Assembly: GCA_963799245.1 (NCBI GenBank)
Contig: CAWCWN010000003.1
Location: 806,001 to 870,000, forward strand
From: CAWCWN01 sp963799245
GTDB taxonomy: Bacteria > Chloroflexota > Ktedonobacteria > Ktedonobacterales > Ktedonobacteraceae
DNA: 64,000 nt
Direction of reading: 5' to 3'
Positions 1-7,501 of the stretch are shown one piece after another. How positions within the stretch are numbered: position 1 is the first letter of the stretch; each line of letters opens with the position of its first letter. The position numbers and the translations under genes are program-made. The notes below the pieces were generated by a model, which did not search any database, was not told where the DNA came from, and saw only the letters and a program-made list of their open reading frames with translations.

Positions 1-552
1 AACTGGTTGCCTCGCTCGGCAGTCTCACGGGTGAGACTGATTGAGTCTACACTGGCGAGTCTCGAACAGCGTTTAGGCCGACCGGCCAGGGAGCAAGAGG
101 CGGCTGTAGAGTTGGGTGTCTCTACTGACCGCTACCGTCAGATGTTGCTAGAGGTCGGCATCGTCGTTCTCTCGCTTGATGCGCCTTTCAGTTCACTGGC
201 TCAGGATGATGAGGTAGCCTCGCTAGGAGACCTGCTCGAGGATACCAGTACGCCAGGACCTGACGAGCAGGTTGAAAAAAATGAACTCACCACCCTGCTC
301 GCTTCTGCAATCGATAACTTGCCTGAACGCGAGCGCATTCTGGTCTCGCTCTACTATAATGATGAACTCACGATGAAAGAGATCAGTAAAGTCATGAGAG
401 TGTCCGAGTCACGCGTCTGCCAGCTACATATGCAGGCAGTGCTGCGCTTACGCGCTAGCTTGAATGTTCATCAAGAGTCGATAGGTCCAAAAAAGCGCCG
501 GTTTTGCGTGTTCCGACGGGCAGTGCTAAACGGGCACGGGAGTAGGGGGTGA
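1..552 (+). CDS. fliA: FliA/WhiG-type sigma factor, C-terminal part (cut by window edge)
   Basis: The reading frame is open from the first base, so the N-terminal half (regions 1.2-2) lies outside the window. The visible part starts with NWLPRS, close to the DWVPRS segment of sigma-28 factors, followed by a region-3-like helix set (IESTLASLEQRLGRPA). An acidic linker leads to a region 4 helix-turn-helix (LPERERILVSLYYNDELTMKEISKVMRVSESRVCQLH). A basic tail of about 30 residues follows region 4. The role is to direct RNA polymerase to flagellar or late motility promoters. A FlgM-like gene and csrA downstream support the sigma-28 assignment. A sporulation-type or general sigma factor of the same subfamily is the main alternative. 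Confidence 0.8.
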   Translation, partial: NWLPRSAVSRVRLIESTLASLEQRLGRPAREQEAAVELGVSTDRYRQMLLEVGIVVLSLDAPFSSLAQDDEVASLGDLLEDTSTPGPDEQVEKNELTTLLASAIDNLPERERILVSLYYNDELTMKEISKVMRVSESRVCQLHMQAVLRLRASLNVHQESIGPKKRRFCVFRRAVLNGHGSRG

Positions 553-604
553 CGACTCCTAAAAGAAGTCGTAAGAATTCGTTGCCATGAAGTCGTTGCT
601 TCCC

Positions 605-631
605 TATTGTGCCAGCAAAAGGTGCCGATAA
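605..631 (+). promoter_or_regulatory. Sigma-28-type promoter upstream of flgM
   Basis: GCCGATAA at 624-631 is an exact match to the sigma-28 (FliA) -10 consensus. The -35 position 15 bases upstream reads TATT (605-608) instead of TAAA, a partial match. It lies 75 bp before the FlgM-like start and directly after a FliA-like gene, so autoregulation of the anti-sigma gene is plausible. This is inferred from the motif only. Confidence 0.5.
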
Positions 632-706
632 TACAACGTAAGATAGTAGGGATGATTGATGGACGTGAATGTACTACAATTTACTTTTGCTTGGTGAGGT
701 TACACA

Positions 707-1015
707 ATGAAGGTAAACAATGGCCCTATAGGCACTACGCTTCTCGGCAATACATCGAAGAAAAACGCCCGCTTAAAACGCTTCGCGAGGCAGGAGGCCA
801 ACACTACTTCCTGGAATACACTTAACCTGACGCGCGAGAAAGTAGAGACGCTGCTACCATTCAGCTTGCAAGACCCGCAATCAGAAAATCGGGCCGCACA
901 CATTCAAGAGCTACAAGAGCAGGTAACCGCCGGCATTTATAAGATTGATAGCGTGCTACTCGCCAAAAGTATGCTCACAGATCAGACACATTTTCTGGAT
1001 GAAAGTTGGGATTGA
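707..1015 (+). CDS. flgM: FlgM-like anti-sigma-28 factor
   Basis: This 102-residue protein has a low-complexity N-terminal half and a C-terminal part that resembles FlgM. The segment HIQELQEQVTAGIYKIDSVL followed by AKSML matches the usual pattern in which a helix is followed by a G-x-Y-x-(V/I)-D turn and an A-x-x-M helix. FlgM binds sigma-28 and holds it inactive until the flagellar hook is complete. The start has a good ribosome binding site (GGTGAGG, seven bases before ATG). Its position right after a FliA-like sigma gene and behind a sigma-28-like -10 box supports the call. Similarity is limited to about 45 residues, so the family is likely but not certain. Confidence 0.72.
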   Translation: MKVNNGPIGTTLLGNTSKKNARLKRFARQEANTTSWNTLNLTREKVETLLPFSLQDPQSENRAAHIQELQEQVTAGIYKIDSVLLAKSMLTDQTHFLDESWD

Positions 1016-1242
1016 TCTCCCGGCCGTGCCCACGTAGTTCCACCATTGCGTCTGTAAATGTTACGGTATCCATAGCATCGTGAAGAAGACGCTTCCAGGG
1101 TTATGAATACCTTTTTACTCGCTGCTCAACTTTCTAATACGCTTGCCAGCTGGCTGGCAGGTAGAGCTGGAAAGATGCACCACAAATGGTGTTTGTCGCA
1201 GCGCAGGGACGCCAAGGGTTATGCTTCTGAAGGGAGCCTACC

Positions 1243-1440
1243 ATGCTTGTTTTGCGACGAAAAGTTGGAGAAAGTATTATTTTAGATGGTGTTATCAGCA
1301 TCTCAGTACTAGCCGTAGAGGGTGAGCGCGTAAAAATTGGCATCAACGCCCCACCCGACGTGACTATTGTACGTGAAGAGCTACTGCGCGCGCTCAATAC
1401 AGAGTCGCAGAAGCAGCCCGTACAGGCGCCACCGCACTAG
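1243..1440 (+). CDS. csrA: Carbon storage regulator CsrA
   Basis: The 65-residue protein is a full-length CsrA: MLVLRRKVGESIILDG at the N-terminus (beta-1 with the RNA-contacting Leu4 and Arg6), then GERVKIGINAPPDVTIVREE (beta-5 with the conserved VRE, including the key Arg). CsrA dimers bind GGA motifs in mRNA leaders and block or stabilise translation, often of flagellin and carbon-metabolism genes. A GGGAG ribosome binding site lies six bases before ATG. FliW, the usual protein antagonist in flagellated Gram-positives, is not seen next to it in this window. A strong hairpin follows the stop codon. Confidence 0.93.
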   Translation: MLVLRRKVGESIILDGVISISVLAVEGERVKIGINAPPDVTIVREELLRALNTESQKQPVQAPPH

Positions 1441-1449
1441 TTTCTGATG

Positions 1450-1479
1450 AGCGAAGGGATAGCGCGCTATCCCTTCGCT
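1450..1479. terminator. Bidirectional hairpin between csrA and ino1
   Basis: This is a perfect 30-base palindrome (15-bp arms AGCGAAGGGATAGCG and its complement) placed 10 bases after csrA and 18 bases from the end of the convergent ino1 gene. No strong T-run follows, so it is a terminator-like hairpin serving both strands. Confidence 0.7.
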
Positions 1480-1496
1480 TACGCGGGCAAAAGCAC

Positions 1497-2648
1497 CTAT
1501 TCCGTCTTCTGCTCAGCCTTATGGCCATTATATTGTTGCAGCGAGTCTACCTCTGGTGAAGCAGGAGCGCCTGCCTCGCGAATAAAGGCCTCTGTCATCT
1601 CATGCGCGATATCGTCATGATATTGCACGGGGGGAGACTTCATCAAGTAGGCGCTTGGTCCCTCAAGAGTGCCACTAAGGCCGCGATCCAGGGCAAGCTT
1701 GAGCATGCGTACAGCATCAATGACCACGCCTGCGGAATTGGGTGAGTCCCACACCTCGAGTTTTAACTCCGCGTTCAACGGCACATCACCAAAGGTTCGA
1801 CCCTCGAGGCGTATGTAGGCCCACTTGCGGTCCTGAAGCCAGGCCACATAATCGGAGGGACCAATATGCACATTATCATCCCCCAGGTCATAATCGAGCT
1901 GGCTGGTCACGGCATTGCTCTTACTGATTTTCTTCGACTCCAGGCGCTCCCGCTCCAGCATGTTGTAAAAGTCGGTGTTACCGCCGACGTTGAGCTGCAT
2001 TGTGCGCTCCAGCTTGACGCCACGCTCGCGAAATAGACGGGCGAGCATGCGATGAACGATGGTCGCGCCAACCTGGCTCTTGATATCATCGCCGATCACA
2101 GGCAGCTTCGCCTCTCTAAAACGCTTCTGCCAGTAATCCTCACGGGCAATAAATACGGGGATACAGTTGACGAAGCCAACTCCGGCTGTGAGTATCTGCT
2201 CAACGTACCACTTTGTCGCCGTTTCAGAGCCAACCGGCAGAAAATTGACCACCACATCAGTCCTCGTATCCCGCAAAATTGTTACAATATCGGCGGTCTT
2301 ACCAGGGGCCCTGGTGATTACCTGTGACAAATATTTCCCGAGGCCATCGTGGGTCATGCCACGATGAACCTTCGCTCCAAGGTAGGGCACGTCAGCAAAG
2401 CGGTAGGTGTTGTTAGGGGAGGTGTAAATAGCCTCGCTGATATCTTTGCCAACTTTGTTCTGGTCGATGTCGAAGGCAGCCGAGAACTCTATATCACGAA
2501 TATGATACCCAGCTATGTCCACGTGCATCAGTCCAGGAACGAAGTCATTGGGCTGAGCATCACGATAATAATGGACGCCCTGTACGAGTGAACTGGCGCA
2601 ATTTCCCACCCCCATTATCGCTACGCGCACCTTTTTTGAACTAGCCAA
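1497..2648 (-). CDS. ino1: Myo-inositol-1-phosphate synthase
   Basis: The 383-residue protein matches the short actinobacterial/archaeal form of inositol-3-phosphate synthase. This enzyme converts glucose-6-phosphate to 1L-myo-inositol-1-phosphate with NAD+. The N-terminal Rossmann motif VAIMGVGNCASSLVQG and the signature NVGGNTDFYNML (with the following KKISKSNAVTSQ) are visible. The start is read as TTG, because a GGAAAGGGA ribosome binding site lies seven bases upstream and no ATG or GTG fits better. Inositol phosphate may feed phosphatidylinositol or soluble-thiol synthesis, but no such genes are in the window. It is convergent with csrA. Confidence 0.92.
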   Translation of the reverse strand: MASSKKVRVAIMGVGNCASSLVQGVHYYRDAQPNDFVPGLMHVDIAGYHIRDIEFSAAFDIDQNKVGKDISEAIYTSPNNTYRFADVPYLGAKVHRGMTHDGLGKYLSQVITRAPGKTADIVTILRDTRTDVVVNFLPVGSETATKWYVEQILTAGVGFVNCIPVFIAREDYWQKRFREAKLPVIGDDIKSQVGATIVHRMLARLFRERGVKLERTMQLNVGGNTDFYNMLERERLESKKISKSNAVTSQLDYDLGDDNVHIGPSDYVAWLQDRKWAYIRLEGRTFGDVPLNAELKLEVWDSPNSAGVVIDAVRMLKLALDRGLSGTLEGPSAYLMKSPPVQYHDDIAHEMTEAFIREAGAPASPEVDSLQQYNGHKAEQKTE

Positions 2649-2853
2649 AGCTCTATCCCTTTCCTTTCATTACCAGGCAAATATACAATAATGTATTCTC
2701 GCTTATCCAAACGCGTAAGCTACGTAGCTTATTCCATGCTGGATCGTTATGTATTTTGACAAGGGAGAGCAGCGCGCTTATTGTGACAGTAGTTGCATGT
2801 ATATCGCCACACATTCTAGCTATTTAGGGGGAAATCTCGTCAATCGCCAGCAA

Positions 2854-3786
2854 TTAGCCCGCTTGCGCTTTAAAGTATTCTAGCGTTGCTTTGATGCCCT
2901 CCTGCAGACCTACCTGGGGCCGCCAACCCAGTAAACGGGCCGCCTTACCACAATTGAAATAGGAGAGATGAATGTCGCCCGGGCGCCTGGGCGCCCTGAT
3001 AATCTCCGGCGTATACCCTGTTAACTCCTCTAAAGCCTTGTAGATCGCATTCACCGAGGTTCCCTGACCTGTGCCAATACAGAAAATATCGTTGTCACCA
3101 CGGTTGAGGGCAAGCAGGCCAGCCTTCGCCACATCCTCCACATATACATAATCTTTTTGCTGTTCGCCATCCCAATCGATACGGATAGACTCACGTTTTA
3201 GGAAGCGATTGGCGAAGATGGCGATTACACCCGCCTCACCGTTAGGGTCCTGGCGAGGACCGTAGACATTGCCGTAACGTAAAGCCGTGTATGTCAGGCC
3301 ATTTGCCTCTTGCCAGTAACGTAAATAGTATTCCGTCACCAATTTGGTGATACCGTACGGGGACTCCGGGCGCTGCGGGACCTCCTCGTCGACGGGCAGG
3401 CGCACGGGAGTTCCATAGGTTGCTCCCGATGAAGCGAAGAGGATTTTTTTTGCGCCTACGCGCGTGCAACTGGTTAAGACATTGAGCAGGCCAATCACAT
3501 TCACACGAGCATCAAGCTGGGGATTTTTTGTCGAGATCGAGACGCTGTGTTGAGCCGCCTGGTGGCTGACGATTTCCGGCCGCACTTCATCAAAAGCGGC
3601 CGCGAGGGCGGCTTCATCCGTTATATCTACCTGATAGAAGCGCGCTTGAGGATTGAGATTCGCCTGCTTGCCGCCGCCCTCTTCCCATAAACTGTCTATG
3701 ACAGCAACTTCATGACCCGCTGCAACGTATTGATCGACGATATGAGACCCTATGAAACCCGCTCCACCTGTCACTAATATTCGCAT
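2854..3786 (-). CDS. NAD-dependent sugar epimerase (UDP-glucose 4-epimerase type)
   Basis: This is a 310-residue extended short-chain dehydrogenase. MRILVTGGAGFIGSHIVDQY carries the GxxGxxG NAD site, FASSGATYG and YGITK supply the Ser and YxxxK catalytic residues, and ALRYGNVYGPRQDP is the family's substrate-side signature. Such enzymes epimerise or dehydrate nucleotide sugars for envelope polysaccharides. The frame stays open 36 codons upstream, but the Rossmann fold begins at the chosen ATG. The exact sugar cannot be read from the sequence, and UDP-galactose or UDP-glucuronate epimerases are equally possible. Confidence 0.85.
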   Translation of the reverse strand: MRILVTGGAGFIGSHIVDQYVAAGHEVAVIDSLWEEGGGKQANLNPQARFYQVDITDEAALAAAFDEVRPEIVSHQAAQHSVSISTKNPQLDARVNVIGLLNVLTSCTRVGAKKILFASSGATYGTPVRLPVDEEVPQRPESPYGITKLVTEYYLRYWQEANGLTYTALRYGNVYGPRQDPNGEAGVIAIFANRFLKRESIRIDWDGEQQKDYVYVEDVAKAGLLALNRGDNDIFCIGTGQGTSVNAIYKALEELTGYTPEIIRAPRRPGDIHLSYFNCGKAARLLGWRPQVGLQEGIKATLEYFKAQAG

Positions 3787-4009
3787 AAATGTTGGAACCT
3801 TTCTATATTCAAACAAATTAAGGTAGATGAACAACGAGAAACAGTGTGAAACAAGAAGGGATGGCTCACACCTGCTCCCTCCTGTCTCAGGCATTATATA
3901 TTGTTCACCATAAGCTCACAAGAGGCGACTTTGCTTGCGTGGCCTTTGCGCCCGGACTTATTATTACCCTGCGAGACGGCTGCGCCCGGAAGGGCCGGGC
4001 CGCCTGGCT

Positions 4010-4864
4010 TCACAGCAAGCGATCCAGTGCCGCCTGCAGCGCTCGTGGATGGGTTAAGACTGGAAATATGTCGAGCCCGGTCTCCTGGCGCAGGCGCTCT
4101 AGCACAAGCAGGTTTTGTGGGTCCAACATGGCGACGCTGAGCATGTTGCGCTCACGTCCAAGTGGATAGCAGTGCAGCTCGTGGGCCAGCTGGGGATTGA
4201 CAAGCTGCTGCAGGCGCGCCGGAAGCTTGCGCGGCAGCAACGAAAGATAAGGGATACCAAGCTTACGCGCCAGAGTCGGCAGCCCCTCGTCGGCGGCTAC
4301 GCCCGGCGCTGTACGCCCATGCTGGGGTATGGTTTTACGCAACAGCTTTTCTGGACCAGAGTGAGAACGGAGGACCACATCATAGGAGTCCTCTATGAAT
4401 TGCTCAACGGCATGAGATGGGGTAGGAAATGCACTAAAACCACTGGCTATAGCGCGGGGGTGCGCTACCTCGCCTTCAGGAACATTATGTATGCGCCAGA
4501 GTAAAGCCTCCCAGAGACGCTTCTGGACGATCTGAGCTCCTTGTATATCAGCCCCTCGCAGGAAAAAATACAGCGTAAAGTTAAATAGACAGACTTTATC
4601 TGTTTTACGCACCAGCAAACGTAAGCTCTGCAGCAAGTTGTGGGCGCATTCACGCGTAGCGTCTGAAACCTGCGGCGCGCTACCAGGCCTGCCCTGCGCT
4701 GTGAAAGTAAGGGTAATAGTCACCAGGGCAATTTGTTGTACTTGAGGCGAAATCATCTGCTGCACGACAGCCACGAGACGTTCCGGCGCCTCGATAATCT
4801 CGTAGGCATAGTGGTGCGTTGTCGCATAATCCATGATTTCGAGCGAGGCGGCTTCGCTGCCCAT
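4010..4864 (-). CDS. Degenerate GGDEF-like domain fused to a MshEN domain
   Basis: The protein has 284 residues. Residues about 40-140 look like a diguanylate-cyclase fold without its active site: the stretch LVRKTDKVCLFNFTLYFFL sits where active enzymes carry R-x-D-x-x-x-R-x-GGDEF. The C-terminal 85 residues (LARKLGIPYLSLLPRKLP, later HELHCYPLGRERNMLSVAMLDP) fit the MshEN/T2SSE_N fold that opens type II secretion and type IV pilus ATPases and can bind c-di-GMP. No ATPase domain follows. A role as a c-di-GMP sensing adaptor is an inference. AAGGAG lies seven bases before ATG. The domain assignments rest on pattern recognition only. Confidence 0.55.
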   Translation of the reverse strand: MGSEAASLEIMDYATTHHYAYEIIEAPERLVAVVQQMISPQVQQIALVTITLTFTAQGRPGSAPQVSDATRECAHNLLQSLRLLVRKTDKVCLFNFTLYFFLRGADIQGAQIVQKRLWEALLWRIHNVPEGEVAHPRAIASGFSAFPTPSHAVEQFIEDSYDVVLRSHSGPEKLLRKTIPQHGRTAPGVAADEGLPTLARKLGIPYLSLLPRKLPARLQQLVNPQLAHELHCYPLGRERNMLSVAMLDPQNLLVLERLRQETGLDIFPVLTHPRALQAALDRLL

Positions 4865-5288
4865 TCAACTACTCCTTGTGCAAGTTTGAAATTATTCCGG
4901 CTTCTCCACCTATTACCTGCCCCCCAGGCAGAGTGGGGTGGCAACGGAGTTCTTTGAGAGGAGCAGAAGCCACTATTGGCTAAAAAGATTTGTATAAGAT
5001 ACTTAGCAAGAATAACCTGCAGATAAGCAATTTTGCGTAGCAAAGTGGTTACGGTTCTGTTAAGACTTGTCCAATATGGTTGAGAAGCATAAATTCAGCG
5101 CGCTGCATATTACTTATGTCATGTAAATCGATCTGAAAGTACCCTCAGCTTTTCTCTTAACACATCTTTAATAATAGTAAGGCATAATTTTTCCCTGAAT
5201 AGTTTTTTTAGCCACCGCCGTTTTGCATGCAAGGTTTTATATGAAAGGGAAGGCCGCTGAAGAGCAAGAGTCCGCCTGAGACCTGCTC
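4865..5288. other. Intergenic region, no gene seen
   Basis: These 424 bases are AT-richer than the surroundings. I see no credible coding frame. They hold the upstream region of the minus-strand gene that starts at 4864, a 19-base REP-like motif at 4913-4931 (also found near 57633) and an imperfect inverted repeat, AAGAGCA near 5260 with TGCTCTT near 5284, that could end the gene finishing at 5289. Confidence 0.5.
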
Positions 5289-6215
5289 TTAGCAAGGCAA
5301 CAGCACAGTGAAGTACTCGGTCAATGCATGCAGAGGTTCCATAGCCAGGTCAAATTGCAGGAGCAGCTGATCGACCTGCTGCATCATGTCGTAGAGAAGC
5401 GTGACCGCGATCTCGTCATCACCTGGTGAAAGCGCATGGAAGTCAGGAAGAATTTCACCAAAGATCGAGCCTGCGCTATCTAGCAGGCTCACAAACATAT
5501 CGTCAAGCGGAGCCAGTGAAGGAATGGCTGGATGTGTGCTGGCAAAATAGCTGGCCATGAGAGGCAGCTGACTATACTCCTCTTGCCAGAGGCACAGGCA
5601 GGTGGTCAGCTGTGTAAAAGCCAGATCCCAGCGACCCTGGTTAAGGGCGCGCAACCATTCCTGTTCACCCGCGCTTGTGAGGTACTCTGAGGAGTTTTGC
5701 TCCTCGCCGGCCACGTCTAAAGCGTCCAGGATGGCAGCGGCCGCATCATTTAACAGGATGCATAATAGCTCCACCCGGCTCACTACCTGCTTAATAGCTC
5801 GCAGCTGCGTCCAGATATTGTGGCGTCTCAGCAGGTCATCAAAGGGAGAAACAGCTGTAGGCTGAGGGATCTTGAGGAGTTCTGGTAGAACCTGGCAATA
5901 CAGGTGGTGCATGCGGTCGTACAACTGTTGCAGGCTGAAGCTCAGCGCCTTGATATCATCCGCCTGCACCCGCTCGCCCAGATATGCGATCACCTGTCCA
6001 CTCATGACGGAGATGGCAGCCGTTCCATCGACCCGGCTCTTATCGCCGGCCGTATGCACGTGGGCATCATCATGCGCCAGTAGCGCTTCGCCCTGTAACG
6101 CTGTTGTCAGGTTTTGCTCCTCACTTTGAGGGGTGGTTTTGCTCTCCGCGTACAGGTTGTTTTCAACTTTCGGGCGGTTCATGTTCATTCTTATCCCTTC
6201 CACGTTTTTCCACAT
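5289..6215 (-). CDS. Unknown helical protein
   Basis: I do not recognise this 308-residue protein. It is acidic and appears all-helical, with repeated Leu/Gln-rich stretches (FSLQQLYDRMHHLYCQVLPELL; LLYDMMQQVDQLLLQFDL) and no signal peptide, membrane segment or metal-binding motif. The N-terminal 60 residues are polar and probably disordered. Of several in-frame Met codons near the 5' end, the one at 6215 lies seven bases after GAGGAGGG and is preferred; a start at 6188 is also possible. It stands alone between two intergenic regions, so context gives no function. Confidence 0.6.
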   Translation of the reverse strand: MWKNVEGIRMNMNRPKVENNLYAESKTTPQSEEQNLTTALQGEALLAHDDAHVHTAGDKSRVDGTAAISVMSGQVIAYLGERVQADDIKALSFSLQQLYDRMHHLYCQVLPELLKIPQPTAVSPFDDLLRRHNIWTQLRAIKQVVSRVELLCILLNDAAAAILDALDVAGEEQNSSEYLTSAGEQEWLRALNQGRWDLAFTQLTTCLCLWQEEYSQLPLMASYFASTHPAIPSLAPLDDMFVSLLDSAGSIFGEILPDFHALSPGDDEIAVTLLYDMMQQVDQLLLQFDLAMEPLHALTEYFTVLLPC

Positions 6216-6437
6216 CTTCATACCCTCCTCTACATATTGTACTGGAATTGCCTAGTCTTCAGCAAAGAAATAGAGAGAGCTTCGCAGTAAGGAGTTGAAA
6301 CTGCACAGCCAGGACATATATAGAAGTAATAATGTCCATTGACGCTCAATTTGCACGCCTGTATACTGAACACAGTGTAGATACCCCTTGATATGGTCGG
6401 GATCTAAATACTGAGTATCTGGCAGAAAGAATCCACT

Positions 6438-7256
6438 ATGAGCCTGGGAAAAACAATTCGCATGAAGCGGCTGATTGAGCCGCAATTTGGTTCATGTATT
6501 GTATGTGCTCTTGATCATGGCATGACGTCACCGGTCTTTCTGGAGGGTTTATTTGATACGCGCACACGCGCACGCGAAGCCATCGCGGGAGGAGCCAACG
6601 TGCTTATGCTCGGGCGAGGAATGGCCGGGCGTGTCGCGGCGGAATTTACCCCCGCAACCTCTCTCGCTCTTATGCTCTCGGCTGCGGCGGCTGGCAGACC
6701 GCAGGGATCACTGGTGACCCCCATTGGTTCGGTCGAGGAGGCCATGCGCATGGGCGCGGATGCCGTTGTAGTCTACGTAGCCCTGGCAGGCGAGAATGAG
6801 GCGGAGATGATTTAGTATGCCTCCGGGATTGGCGAAGCCTGTGAGGCATGGGGCATGCCATTTATCGCGGAAGCCGAGTTTCCTAACGCCTACCAGAGTT
6901 TATCCGAAGCAGGCACCACCTATGGAGCCGAGTATCTCTTGCGCAATGCCCGTCTCTGTGCGGAGCTGGGGGCAGATATAGTGAAGGTCAACTGGAGCGG
7001 AGACCAGAGCTCCTTTGAGAAAATCGTGCGAGCTACCGCTGCGCCGGTGATTGTCGCCGGTGGAACGCTTGTCAGCGATGAGGAGCTGTTAATGCGTATG
7101 CAGCAGGCGGTAGCGGTCGGAGCCATCGGCTGCTCTGTGGGTCGCAATATCTTCCAGCATAAGCATCCCACTGCAATCACACGCGCCCTCTGCCGCGTTA
7201 TTCGCGAAAAATGGAGCGCGCGCGAGGCGCTGGTGGAACTGGAGACGTTGGCATGA
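6438..7256 (+). pseudogene. Class I aldolase of the DhnA/LsrF family, interrupted by an in-frame TAG
   Basis: The frame encodes a whole DeoC/FbaB-type class I aldolase of about 272 residues, split by TAG at 6813-6815 without any frame change. The first part holds CALDHGMTSP and the (beta/alpha)8 start. The second resumes with YASGIGEACEAWGMPFIAE and carries the Schiff-base lysine region DIVKVNWSGD, then the phosphate-binding GGT and GCSVGRNIFQ. The site of the stop is not conserved catalytically. The stop may be a nonsense mutation, a suppressed amber codon or a sequence error. Its ATGA overlap with the next gene shows an original operon with the kinase and the dehydrogenase. Confidence 0.8.
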
Positions 7257-7501
7257 GAAGCACCGCACATTATGTACTGGGGGTAGATGTCGGTTCACAA
7301 GGCATGAAGGAGGCCCAGCGGCGGGGCATCAGTCCCTATGAGCTGCTGAATGCTGAAGCCGAGGCGGCCCGGGCGGCCGTCAGTATAGCCGCGTATGTTG
7401 AGCCCAGAGTGCAGCACCAGCAGGCTTATGCTGATGCCTACGCACTCTACCGCGATGTCTATGCTGCATTGCAAGAGCCATTTCGAAAGGCGGCCCAATG
7501 A
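7253..7501 (+). pseudogene. Remnant of an FGGY sugar kinase with large internal deletion
   Basis: The 82-residue frame begins with YVLGVDVGSQG, the first phosphate-binding strand of FGGY carbohydrate kinases. It then jumps to YVEPRVQHQQAYADAYALYR followed by DVYAAL, which matches the very C-terminus of the same family (xylulokinase type). About 400 residues with the sugar and ATP sites are missing, while the joined ends are still in frame. It overlaps the aldolase by ATGA and the downstream gene by ATGA, so translational coupling survives. The product cannot be a kinase. That the frame was kept may only reflect selection for coupling to the dehydrogenase, which is an inference. Confidence 0.68.

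Noticed and set aside
1103..1285. 60-codon frame before csrA
   Set aside because: It overlaps the csrA start in another frame and lacks a ribosome binding site.
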